Origin: Streptomyces sp. 7-21
GTDB lineage: Bacteria; Actinomycetota; Actinomycetes; Streptomycetales; Streptomycetaceae
Assembly: GCF_016741785.1 (NCBI RefSeq)
Contig: NZ_JAERRL010000011.1
Coordinates: 1 to 64,000 of the forward strand
Length of the DNA: 64,000 bases
Direction of reading: 5' to 3'
Under the pieces are notes generated by a model, which worked only from the letters and a program-made list of their open reading frames with translations, searched no databases and had not been told where the DNA came from. Each line of letters begins with the position of its first letter. Position 1 is the first letter of the stretch. The position numbers and the translations under genes were made by a program. Below are positions 50,604 to 58,497 of the stretch, one piece after another.

Positions 50604-50797
50604 TTACAGCAGGTGGTCTGCTTTGCCGGCCTTGAAGTCGGTGATGGAGGCGCGGAGGGCGTCGCGGGTGTCGGTGAGGTAATGGTCTTCCTGGCCGGTG
50701 ACGGCTATGTAGGCGTTGCCGTCGGTGTCTCGGTGCCGATGCAAAAGCAGGAGTTCCCTTCGGAGCAGAAGGCGTCTTCCCAGGTGATCCCGGGCAT
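50604..50797 (-). pseudogene. DUF397-family small protein, frameshifted
   Basis: From ATG 50797 (GAGGAG site) one frame reads MPGITWEDAFCSEGNSCFCIG and then derails near 50733. The rest, DGNAYIAVTGQEDHYLTDTRDALRASI, lies in a second frame up to TAA 50604-50606. A single-base indel would restore one 60-odd-residue DUF397-type protein. DUF397 proteins (BldB-like or Scr2-type) are partners of XRE/DUF5753 regulators, and the remnant of such a regulator is directly upstream. Confidence 0.7.
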
Positions 50798-50807
50798 GGA
50801 GAGCTCC

Positions 50808-51540
50808 TCACAGTTGCTGTGCGATCGTGCGGACGACGTCGCGGGAACGGTCCGGGGAAGTGCCAGTTCCTCCAGCCGGTCCAACTGAGCCCGGTATCTC
50901 GCGAGCTGCCCGTCGGCTCACCCGAACTCTGGCCCGTGCGAGCTGTCTACCTGGACTGTATCGAGTTGCGGCACGGGGTTCCCCGCGTACAGAACGGTCT
51001 GACCGGCGCCCGGGAAACCGCCTCTGTCGGAAGGGATCACCAGAACGGTGATGCTGTCCCGCTCTGACATGTCGGCAAGGTACGTCAACTGTGCCCGCAC
51101 CACGTCAAGGCTGCCGAAGCGCATGCGAAGGGCGGCCTCGTGCACCATGGCTGTGTACCGCGGTGGTTCGGGTCCGAGGATGACTCGTTGGCGCTCGGTG
51201 CGGTGGGCGAGACGCAGCGCGATCTCGTGCTCCGGCAGAGGCGGGATGGCCAGGCGGACGACGGACAGGGCATGGTCGGAGGTCTGGAGCAGGCCCGGGA
51301 TATGCACCGTGTTCCAGATGCGCATGCGAGGACTGTTCGCCTCGAGTGCGGCGATGTCGAGCATTCCACGTGGCGCAGTGCGCCCCGGTAACGCTCCCGC
51401 CACCCCTGAATCGGCCGGGCGAGCTTAACCAAAGCTTCTACGTACGCCTCGTCTGCACAGCCGCAGTTGCAGGCGAGAGTCCGAAGACGTTCCTCGCTGA
51501 TGCCGCGCTGACCTGCTGCGGTCGATACCCAGCAGACCGC
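50808..51540 (-). pseudogene. XRE/DUF5753 regulator, decayed
   Basis: The DUF5753 domain is readable (LDIAALEANSPRMRIWNTVHIPGLLQTSDHA, pieces; YTAMVHEAALRMRFGSLD; ITVLVIPSDRGGFPGAGQTVLYAGN), but the end of the HTH part (GISEERLRTLACNCGCADEAYVEALV) is in a different frame, with the change at about 51390. After DSSHGPEF the frame breaks again at about 50917: LARYRAQLDRLEELALP and RDVVRTIAQQL, ending at 50808, each need another shift. The first ~50 residues of the helix-turn-helix are absent. It was the WhiJ/Scr1-type partner of the DUF397 remnant and of the divergent ATPase. Confidence 0.8.
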
Positions 51541-51628
51541 AATGCCCGTTGCCGACCGCGCGAGCATGTCCGTACAGGCGCTGGCGCCGTCGCACCTCGT
51601 CACCGCACCCACCGCACCGGAGACCGAC

Positions 51629-52045
51629 ATGGCTGACGTTCCTCCCGTCCCCCGACACTGGCGCTTCCCGGCGCGTCCATCCTCCGTGAGCCAGGCGCGG
51701 CATGCCGTCACCGAAGCGCTGCCGGGCCAGCTCATGCCCACGCTGCAGGACAACTTGAGCTTGCTGACCTCCGAACTCGTCACCAACGCCATCCGGTACG
51801 GCAGTCAGCACGACGGCGAGCTCGTCGAACTCGTCCTGTGGTCCGCGGACGGGCACTACTGGCTCGCCGTGTCCGGCCCCGGCAGCGGCGGCCGCGCACC
51901 CGCGCTGGCACGTCGGGACGCAGACGCCGAGTCCGGACGGGGACTCCTTCTCGTCGACCAGATCGCCGCTGCCTGGGCTGTCAGACCACGGCCCACCCGC
52001 GGCACGTCCGTCATCGCGGGGCTGCCGCTGCACCGGCACGAGTGA
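51629..52045 (+). CDS. RsbW-like ATP-binding (HATPase) regulator with altered G1 box
   Basis: The 138-residue protein is a GHKL/HATPase_c anti-sigma-factor-like protein. It has the N-box LTSELVTNAIRYG and late G2-like motif SGRGLLLVDQIAAAWAV. At the G1 box, where D-x-G-x-G normally contacts adenine, the sequence is AVSGPGSGG: Gly replaces Asp, so nucleotide binding may be weak or lost. ATG 51629 follows CCGGAG. Such ATPases are usually encoded beside XRE/DUF5753 and DUF397 genes in Streptomyces; both of those are broken here, so this may be the last intact member of the module. Confidence 0.8.
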   Translation: MADVPPVPRHWRFPARPSSVSQARHAVTEALPGQLMPTLQDNLSLLTSELVTNAIRYGSQHDGELVELVLWSADGHYWLAVSGPGSGGRAPALARRDADAESGRGLLLVDQIAAAWAVRPRPTRGTSVIAGLPLHRHE

Positions 52046-52057
52046 CTCAGGTGCGGC

Positions 52058-52957
52058 TCAGCCCAGGGTGAACCGGTAGGTCATGCTGTCCGTCAGGATG
52101 CACAGCCCCGGGGACATGACGATGACGCGCAGCGTTCCCGTGCGGCGGTCGTAGTCGATGCCCTCCACCTCGAACGTGCCGGAGCAGGCGCTGCGCAGCG
52201 GGAGCTGGCCCAGGGCGGTGACGTGCCCGGTGACGTCTCCGGCGTCACCGGGTTCGCCGGAGAGGTCGATCTGGAGCAGCGGCTTGGTGATACCGAACAG
52301 TGTGCCGCCGGGGTCGTCGGAGGAGCACAGCAGCGTGGTCGCGTCCGTGAAGTCGCAGCCCTGCACGTCGCGTACGGGATGGTCCAGGGCGACCGTGGCG
52401 ACCAGCGGCAGATCCGCCGAGGGCGAGGTGTCCGGATGGGCGCCCGGGGCCGGGAAGACCAGCAGCCGGTCCATCGTGCCGTACTCGCCCGCCAGCATCC
52501 ACTGGCCGCCGGGCGTGATCGCGACCCAGGAGTTGTTCAGCGCCTCGTCCGGGCCGAGGGCGTGGACGTACTCCGCCCACGCGCCGTCCGGGGACTGCAC
52601 CCGGAACATCTTCTCCGCTCCGTCGTCGCGCTGGTACGGCTCGACGTAGTAGCCGTCGTATGAGGCGTCGGGGTCGCCGACGTGGTTCCAGCCCCGGGCG
52701 CGCACATCTATCGGGATGGTGCCGATGCCGGTGTAGCGGTTGGGGCTGCCCTCCGGCACCTCGACCGACGCCAGGCCCTGGCTTTCGGTCAGCGGGTCCG
52801 CACGGTCCGAGCCGGCCTCCGTCCACGGGCCGGTCCGCACCTCCGGCTCCGGGGACGCATCCGCAGCGGCAGGCGGCGCGGCCGCGCAGACGGCGGCGGC
52901 AAGGGCTGCGAGGCCGGTGGCGGCGGCGCGCCAACGGCGCCAGGAGCACGGAAACAT
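52058..52957 (-). CDS. Secreted protein with propeller-like repeats, unknown function
   Basis: The 299-residue protein has a signal peptide (RRWRAAATGLAALAAAVCAAAPPAAADA, cleaved after AAADA; quoted in part) followed by repeats like RVQSPDGAWAEYVHALGPDE, VAITPGGQWMLAGEYGTMDRLLVFP and DRRTGTLRVIVMSPGLC that suggest a beta-propeller. Cys pairs (QGCDFTDATTLLCSS; SACSGTF) agree with export. No enzyme motif was recognised. ATG 52957 was preferred to GTG 52987 because the signal starts there; no strong ribosome-binding site precedes either. Confidence 0.7.
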   Translation of the reverse strand: MFPCSWRRWRAAATGLAALAAAVCAAAPPAAADASPEPEVRTGPWTEAGSDRADPLTESQGLASVEVPEGSPNRYTGIGTIPIDVRARGWNHVGDPDASYDGYYVEPYQRDDGAEKMFRVQSPDGAWAEYVHALGPDEALNNSWVAITPGGQWMLAGEYGTMDRLLVFPAPGAHPDTSPSADLPLVATVALDHPVRDVQGCDFTDATTLLCSSDDPGGTLFGITKPLLQIDLSGEPGDAGDVTGHVTALGQLPLRSACSGTFEVEGIDYDRRTGTLRVIVMSPGLCILTDSMTYRFTLG

Positions 52958-53190
52958 AGGGGATCCGTTCCGGTGAGGGGGACGCACGCGCCGGAGGGTA
53001 CAGCGGGCCCGCTCGCCCTGTACAGACCGCCGCGGCGACCGGTCAGACCGCGAACGCTCCCTGCCCAGGCGGCAGTCGGGGCCACGGCGTGGCGCTTGCC
53101 GCCGTCACGGTTCCGCGACCAGCCCAGGACCGGCCCGTCGCCGTCGCTTCCGTAGATTGACCGCGGCACGATCCAGAAGGAGAACATCAC

Positions 53191-53613
53191 ATGACCATGC
53201 CGCCGGAAAAGGCTGGTGAGGACAGGCTGTTCACGGCGACGATCACGGACTTCTTCCTCGCGCTGGCCGCGGGGTTCGCCGGGTCGTATGTCGTTGAGCC
53301 GGACGCGTCTGACTTCTCGGAGAACGTGGCCGTGATAGTCGGCTCCGCGCTGGTCTTCTCGTTCGTCAACCACGTGTTCGGCATGTGGCTGCTGCGCGGC
53401 AGCGCCGGGAAGCTGCTGTGGGGACTGCGGGTAGTGCGGGCGGACGACGGCCGCCGTCCGGGTTTCTGGCGGTCGGTCAGGCGGTGGCTGACCGGGTTCG
53501 CGATGCTCGCCCTGATGGTGGCCGTCGGGGACGGCGACACCGTGGGGGAGGCGTCCGGCCTGCGCACCGTCCGCTGGCGCGACCTGCGCCGCGCCCGCCA
53601 GCACTTCGCCTGA
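53191..53613 (+). CDS. RDD family membrane protein
   Basis: The 140-residue protein starts with RLFTATITDFFLALAAGF (Arg and the Asp that name the RDD family) and has three hydrophobic segments (LALAAGFAGSYVV; VAVIVGSALVFSFVNHVFGMWLL; LTGFAMLALMVAVG). GSAGKLLWGLRVVRADDGRRPGFWRSVRRWL is the family's central motif (only named in part: GKLLWGLRVVRADDGRRPGF). RDD proteins are suspected transporters or channels. ATG 53191 follows AAGGAG. It converges with the STAND regulator gene. Confidence 0.85.
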   Translation: MTMPPEKAGEDRLFTATITDFFLALAAGFAGSYVVEPDASDFSENVAVIVGSALVFSFVNHVFGMWLLRGSAGKLLWGLRVVRADDGRRPGFWRSVRRWLTGFAMLALMVAVGDGDTVGEASGLRTVRWRDLRRARQHFA

Positions 53614-53622
53614 CATCCGCGG

Positions 53623-53649
53623 CCGGTCCGGCCGGTGCTCCCGGACCGG
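53623..53649. terminator. Bidirectional hairpin
   Basis: CCGGTCCGG (53623-53631) and CCGGACCGG (53641-53649) pair perfectly over a 9-base loop, between the RDD gene (stop 53613) and the converging NB-ARC gene (stop 53662). Confidence 0.65.
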
Positions 53650-53661
53650 TCCCCGGGACGG

Positions 53662-55989
53662 TCAGCCGGAACCGCCGCGTTCCAGGCGCCGGAGGCGGTC
53701 CCGCACGCTGGCGGCGTCCGGGTGCCCCAGCTCCTCGAACAGCGTGAGCGCGCGCTGCCACACCTCGCGGGCGTCCCCGGCACGCCCCGCCGCCTGGTGC
53801 GTGTCGCCGAGCCGGGCCATCGTGGCGGCCTGACCCGGGCGGTCCCCGGCGTCCCGGTACAGCGCGAGCGCCCGCAGGTAGCACTCGGCCGCGCGGTCGT
53901 GGTCGCCGAGATGGTGGTGGGCGTAGCCGAGGCTGTCCATGGTGTCGGCTTCGCCTCTCAGGTTGCCGGTGGACCGGTGCAGCACCAGCGCCTCCTCGCA
54001 GTCGGCCACCGCCTGCCGGTGGTTCCCGAGCAGCGCGTGCAGCCAGCCGATGTCGTTAAGGACGATGGCCTGCCGGGCCACCTGGCCGTGGTCGCGGTAA
54101 ATGGCGAGCGCGCGCTGATGATGGGCGAGTGCCTCAGCGTGCTCCTCCCGCTGCTCACACAGCCATCCGGACGCGCGGTGGATGTGGGCGAGCCCGACGC
54201 CGTCGTCCACCCGCGTGAACAGCGTCCTGGCCTGCTCGAAATGGGCCTCGGCCTCGGCGAACCGCTTGAGCCTGGCCTCAGCGCTGCCCAGCGCCCGGTG
54301 CAGGTGCGCCAGCCAGCGGTGCTGGCCCTGGCGTCGCGCCGACTCCAGCGCCAGCCGCTGCGCCCCGGCCCAGGCGTGCCACAGCCCCTGCCGCTGCAGG
54401 AACTCCGTCAGCACCAGGGCCAGCTGCCAGGCGTGGGTGTCGAAGCCCTCATGCGCCGCCTGCGTGACGACCGCCAGCAGCGTGGCGCGTTCGGCCGTCA
54501 GCCACCGCAGCGCCTCCTCGGGGCCGGCCGGCGCCTCCGGCTGGGCCCCGGGCGCCGCCTCGGGCGGGACCGGCCAGTCCTCGTACGGGCTGAGCAGGCA
54601 CGCGGCCGCGTGCGCCGTGTGCAGGTAGTAGTCGAACAGCCGCCGCAGCGCCGGCTCGCGCTCATCCGGCGCGTCCGCCGCCAGCAGGTCGCGGGCGTAA
54701 CCGCGCAGCAGGTCGTGGACGGCGTAGCGGCCGGGGCTGTGCTGCCGGACGAGGTGACCGTCCTCCAGCGCCCGCAGCAGCACGCGCAGCCGGGGAGCGG
54801 GAAGCGCGGTCAGGCTGGCGGCGGCGGGCAGGGCGATGTCCGCGCCCGGATACAGGCTCAGCAGCCGGAAGACGCCCAGCTGCCGCGGGTCCAGGGCCCG
54901 GCAGGACGCGCCGAACGCGGTCCGCAGGTTGACCGTGAGGTCGGTGAGGTCCAGCGCGTCGAGCGCGTGCGCCGGCTCGCGCAGCTCCCGGGCCAGGTCA
55001 GCCAGGGAGAACCCCGGCTCGCTGGCCCGGGCGGCGCTGACGGCGAGGGCCAGCGGCAGGCCGGCGCACCGCTCCACGATCACGTCGACCGCGCGGGGCT
55101 CGGCGGCGACGGCGTCGGCACCCAGCCGGTCCGCGAGCACGTCGCGCGACTCCTGGGGCGTCATCGGCTCCAGGGTGAGCTGCCTCGCCCCGTAGGCCGC
55201 GGCCAGGCCGGAGAGCCGGCTGCGGCTGGTGATCAGCACAGCGCAGCGGTGACCGGCCGGCAGCAGCGGCAGCACCTGCTCGGTGTCGCGGGCGTTGTCC
55301 AGCACCAGCAGCAGGCGCCGGTTCCGCGTCAGCTCGCGGAACCGGGCGGCCTGGCCGTCAAGACCGGCCAGCGGGTCCACGCGCTCCGCGCCCAGGGCGT
55401 CGAGGAAACCGCGCACGGCGGTCTCGGGGGAGGCGGGCTCGCCGAAGGGCGCGAAGCCCCGCAGGTCGAGGTAGAGCTGGCCGTCCGGGAAGAGGTCGGC
55501 GTTGTCGTGTGCCCAGCGCAGCGCCAGCCACGTCTTGCCGATGCCGCCCTGGCCGGTGACCACGCAGATCGGCACCGACGGCGTGTGGGACGCCCGGCCG
55601 GCGCCCAGCTCCTTGTCGAGCACGGACAGCATGGGGTCGCGGCCGATGAACGCCATGGGCGCCAGCGGCAGCTGCCGGGGGACGCGGGAAGTGCGGGCCG
55701 CCGCGGCGATGATCCGGTCGCGTGCCCGCAGCCACGCGGGCAGGTGTGCCTCGTCGCCGCACGCACGGACGAACGCGGTGAGCGTGTGCGGCGGGGGGAG
55801 GGTCTCGCGGCTGAGCGTTTCAGCGAGCGTGCTGCGGGCGAGCACCTCGCCGCTCTTCTCCGCCCGGCGCTCCAGCTCGCGTAACGACAGCCCCGACGCT
55901 TCCTTCAGGGCTCTCATGAGGGCGACGAACTCGGCGGCGTCCCGCGGTTCGTACCACTGAAAGGTGCTCGCGCTTCCCACCCCATCCAT
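53662..55989 (-). CDS. XRE-HTH / NB-ARC / TPR regulator
   Basis: The 775-residue protein combines an N-terminal XRE-type helix-turn-helix (EFVALMRALKEASGLSLREL to about residue 75), a STAND NB-ARC ATPase with CVVTGQGGIGKTWLALRW (Walker A, about 146-153), RRLLLVLDNARDTEQVLPLL (Walker B) and RCAGLPLALAVSAARA, then a series of TPRs (for example AEAHFEQARTLFTRVDDGVGLAHI and AAECYLRALALYRDAGDRPG). AfsR/SARP-related proteins of this type sense signals through the TPRs and regulate secondary metabolism. The ATG at 55989 has only a weak CCAAAG site. The frame is open much further upstream but without similarity. Confidence 0.88.
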   Translation of the reverse strand: MDGVGSASTFQWYEPRDAAEFVALMRALKEASGLSLRELERRAEKSGEVLARSTLAETLSRETLPPPHTLTAFVRACGDEAHLPAWLRARDRIIAAAARTSRVPRQLPLAPMAFIGRDPMLSVLDKELGAGRASHTPSVPICVVTGQGGIGKTWLALRWAHDNADLFPDGQLYLDLRGFAPFGEPASPETAVRGFLDALGAERVDPLAGLDGQAARFRELTRNRRLLLVLDNARDTEQVLPLLPAGHRCAVLITSRSRLSGLAAAYGARQLTLEPMTPQESRDVLADRLGADAVAAEPRAVDVIVERCAGLPLALAVSAARASEPGFSLADLARELREPAHALDALDLTDLTVNLRTAFGASCRALDPRQLGVFRLLSLYPGADIALPAAASLTALPAPRLRVLLRALEDGHLVRQHSPGRYAVHDLLRGYARDLLAADAPDEREPALRRLFDYYLHTAHAAACLLSPYEDWPVPPEAAPGAQPEAPAGPEEALRWLTAERATLLAVVTQAAHEGFDTHAWQLALVLTEFLQRQGLWHAWAGAQRLALESARRQGQHRWLAHLHRALGSAEARLKRFAEAEAHFEQARTLFTRVDDGVGLAHIHRASGWLCEQREEHAEALAHHQRALAIYRDHGQVARQAIVLNDIGWLHALLGNHRQAVADCEEALVLHRSTGNLRGEADTMDSLGYAHHHLGDHDRAAECYLRALALYRDAGDRPGQAATMARLGDTHQAAGRAGDAREVWQRALTLFEELGHPDAASVRDRLRRLERGGSG

Positions 55990-56097
55990 CTTTGGCGACG
56001 GCCCGGGCACCTGACAACGCGGCGGCGGCCGCGCGTCCGGATCCGTCCGGGAACCGCACCGGACACTGGTCCGCCCCTGGTCAGGAACGCAGACTCG

Positions 56098-57126
56098 GTG
56101 CTGACCGCCCGCCGGGAGGCGTGCACGCGAGGAAGGGGGACCACGCTGCTCACCACCGAGACCGCCGGGAACGCACCGCCGCGAGAACGGCACGACCACT
56201 GGAACGAGTACGTCCTTCCGGCCCTGATGCCGGTGACCGTCCGCGCCCGCCACGCCGGGGACCGCCAGCCCCGGATCCGCTGCCGCGACCTGGGCACGCT
56301 CACGGTCGCGGAGGTCGAACTGCCGCCGATGGAGGTGGTGCGCACCGCCCGGATGACCCGGCGTCACGACCCCGAGTTCTTCCAGCTGTGGGTGACGGTC
56401 GACGGCAGCGTCGGCGTCAGCCAGCGGCGCCGCGAGACCGTCTGCCACCGCCCGGACGGCGTGCTGTGCAACGTCTCGCGCCCGTTCCGCGGCTTCGCGT
56501 CGGCCGCCCCGGGGCGCGGCACCGCCGCGGGCGTCGTCGTCCACATGCCGCGGGCCGCGCTGCCGCTGCACCGCCGCGCCCTCGACCGGCTCACCGCGGT
56601 CCGGCTGCCCGGCCGCACCGGCATCGGCCTGCTGGCCAGCCGCTACCTGACGGACCTGCCGCGCCACGCCGACCAGGTCTCGTCCGCCACGCGTGCCCGG
56701 CTGGCCCACGTCACCCGCGAGCTCGTCGCCGCCTGGCTGGGCCAGTCGCTGGATGCCGCGGCGGCCCTGCCCGCCGACGCATACCAGCAGGGACTGCGCG
56801 CGAGCATCCGCGACTTCATCGACCGGCGGCTGGGGGACCCCGGCCTGTCGCCGGCCGTCATCGCCGCCGCGCACGGCATCTCCGTGCGCTTCCTGTACCG
56901 GCTCTTCCAGGACGAACCGCTGTCGGTCGCCGGGTGGATCAGGGAACGGCGGCTGGCGCGCTGCCGCGCTGACCTGTCGGATCCCCGGCTGGCGTCCCGG
57001 CCGGTGCACGCCATCGGGGCACGCTGGGGATTCCCCGACCCGGCGCACTTCAGCCGGGTGTTCCGTCAGGCGTACGGCATGCCGCCGCAGGAGTACCGCC
57101 GCCGGGCCGGCGCCGGGCAGGTGTAA
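56098..57126 (+). CDS. AraC-family regulator
   Basis: The 342-residue protein has an N-terminal AraC-binding-like domain (DPEFFQLWVTVDGSVGVSQ, FRGFASAAPGRGTAAGVVVH) of the kind in streptomycete AraC regulators, and a C-terminal double helix-turn-helix (about 235-335): SPAVIAAAHGISVRFLYRLFQDE and AIGARWGFPDPAHFSRVFRQAYGMPPQEYR. The GTG at 56098 is the only plausible start before the domain, with no clear ribosome-binding site. It is divergent from the NB-ARC regulator and ends before a strong double hairpin that separates it from the GH10 gene, so it is probably independent of the xylan operon. Confidence 0.85.
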   Translation: MLTARREACTRGRGTTLLTTETAGNAPPRERHDHWNEYVLPALMPVTVRARHAGDRQPRIRCRDLGTLTVAEVELPPMEVVRTARMTRRHDPEFFQLWVTVDGSVGVSQRRRETVCHRPDGVLCNVSRPFRGFASAAPGRGTAAGVVVHMPRAALPLHRRALDRLTAVRLPGRTGIGLLASRYLTDLPRHADQVSSATRARLAHVTRELVAAWLGQSLDAAAALPADAYQQGLRASIRDFIDRRLGDPGLSPAVIAAAHGISVRFLYRLFQDEPLSVAGWIRERRLARCRADLSDPRLASRPVHAIGARWGFPDPAHFSRVFRQAYGMPPQEYRRRAGAGQV

Positions 57127-57284
57127 GGAGGCTGCTGGGGAACCGCCCGCTGCCTGTCACGCCGCCCCGCGCCAGCCACCGGGCCAGCGCCACGAGGCAG
57201 CGCCCGGCCCGTTAGGTGCACGGGCACCGGCCGGGACGGCATCGCCGCCCGGCCGCTGCGCGCCGTGCGCCGGGCACGACGGAA

Positions 57285-57320
57285 CCGGGCGCGGCAGCCT
57301 GTGACGGCGGCCGCGCCCGG
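57285..57320. terminator. Hairpin 1 between the AraC and GH10 genes
   Basis: CCGGGCGCGG (57285-57294) and CCGCGCCCGG (57311-57320) pair perfectly with a 16-base loop. The 277-base space has no gene. Confidence 0.55.
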
Positions 57321-57345
57321 CACATCTGCGGGGACGCTGCCTGCG

Positions 57346-57384
57346 GGCCGGGTGATGGGGGACGGTGCCCCTGGTCACCCGGCC
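57346..57384. terminator. Hairpin 2, bidirectional, downstream of GH10
   Basis: GGCCGGGTGA (57346-57355) and TCACCCGGCC (57375-57384) form a 10-base-pair stem, continued inside by GGGG and CCCC. It lies 20 bases after the GH10 stop on the minus strand. Confidence 0.7.
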
Positions 57385-57403
57385 GCTGCTGACGGGTCCT
57401 GGT

Positions 57404-58465
57404 CTAGTCCTCGCTGCGGGCGGCGGCGCCGTTCAGCGCGTCGAGGATGGCGTAGTAGGCCTCCTTCTTCTGGTAGTTGCTGTCGAACGGCAGCGGCGTC
57501 TCGTCACCGCGCCACGAGTGCCGGTCGGTGAAGCCCCAGGTGGTGATGCCGGTGCAGCGCTCGACGGCCAGGCACGCCTCGGTGACGGTGCGGTAGACGT
57601 CCGCCTGGGCGGAGCCGGAGCCGCCGACGTCGAGCTCGGTGATCTGCACCTCCACGCCGAGGTCGGAGAAGCGCTGGAGGTTCTGCTGGTAGGTGCTCAG
57701 GTCGGAGTTGGTGTCGAGGTGGCTCTGGAAGCCGACGCAGTCGATCGGCACGCCGCGGGCGAGGAAGTCCTGGACCATCGCGTAGATGGCGTCGCTCTTG
57801 GCGTTGATGCCGTCGGTGCCGTAGTCGTTGTAGCACAGCCGGGCGTTGGGGTCGGCGGCGTCGGCCGCGCGGAACGCCTCCTCGATCCAGCTGTCGCCCA
57901 GCTGGGTCTGGAGGTTGGACTGGCGGCGGCTGCCGTCCCACTCGAAGGCCTCGTTGACCACGTCCCACGAGTGGATCTGGCCGGCGAAGTGCCCCGCCAC
58001 CTCGGTGACGTGGTTGAGCATCGCCTCGCGCAGGGCGTCGCCGCCCAGGCCCTGGACCCAGCCGGGCTGCTGGGCGTGCCAGACCAGGGTGTGGCCGCGC
58101 ACGGACATGCCCTGGCTCTGGGCGTGCGCGACGAGCTGGTCGCCGGCGTCGAAGTTGAACTGGCCCTGGTTGGGCTCGGTGGCGTCCCACTTCATCGAGT
58201 TCTCCGCCACCAGGCTGCTGAACTCGGCGTTCATGACGGCCGCGTAGTCCTGCTGGCTGAAGAGGTACGGCTCGGTGGCGGTGCCGAAGTACCGGCCGCT
58301 CTGCGCCGCCGCGGCGGCGAGCGTGTCGGCCTGGGCGGAGGCCGTGCCGGAGAACACGAGGGTGCCGGCGGCGGCCAGGCCGGCCGCCAGCGTGGCGGCG
58401 AGGGCGGCCCTGGCGGGCCGGCGCCCTCGCCGGGCGGTGCGTGCCGTGGTGGTCTCGCTGTTCAC
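57404..58465 (-). CDS. Secreted endo-beta-1,4-xylanase, GH10
   Basis: The 353-residue enzyme has a signal peptide (Tat-like RRGRR start, then AALAATLAAGLAAAG, cleavage near ASA) and one GH10 (beta/alpha)8 domain. The acid/base Glu is in WDVVNEAF (about 172) and the nucleophile Glu in ITELDV (about 277); ENSMKW and HTLVWHAQQPGW are also diagnostic. No carbohydrate-binding module follows, so it is a minimal single-domain xylanase. It cleaves xylan main chains outside the cell. GTG 58465 follows AAAGGAG and lies 32 bases after the GH43 gene, so it is the last gene of the operon. Confidence 0.95.
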   Translation of the reverse strand: MNSETTTARTARRGRRPARAALAATLAAGLAAAGTLVFSGTASAQADTLAAAAAQSGRYFGTATEPYLFSQQDYAAVMNAEFSSLVAENSMKWDATEPNQGQFNFDAGDQLVAHAQSQGMSVRGHTLVWHAQQPGWVQGLGGDALREAMLNHVTEVAGHFAGQIHSWDVVNEAFEWDGSRRQSNLQTQLGDSWIEEAFRAADAADPNARLCYNDYGTDGINAKSDAIYAMVQDFLARGVPIDCVGFQSHLDTNSDLSTYQQNLQRFSDLGVEVQITELDVGGSGSAQADVYRTVTEACLAVERCTGITTWGFTDRHSWRGDETPLPFDSNYQKKEAYYAILDALNGAAARSED

Positions 58466-58497
58466 TGCGGCTCCTTTGCGATGTGTGGGGGGAGGGG

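Noticed and set aside
55990..57048. Upstream extension of the NB-ARC gene
   Set aside because: It would run through the divergent AraC gene in antisense; no domain.
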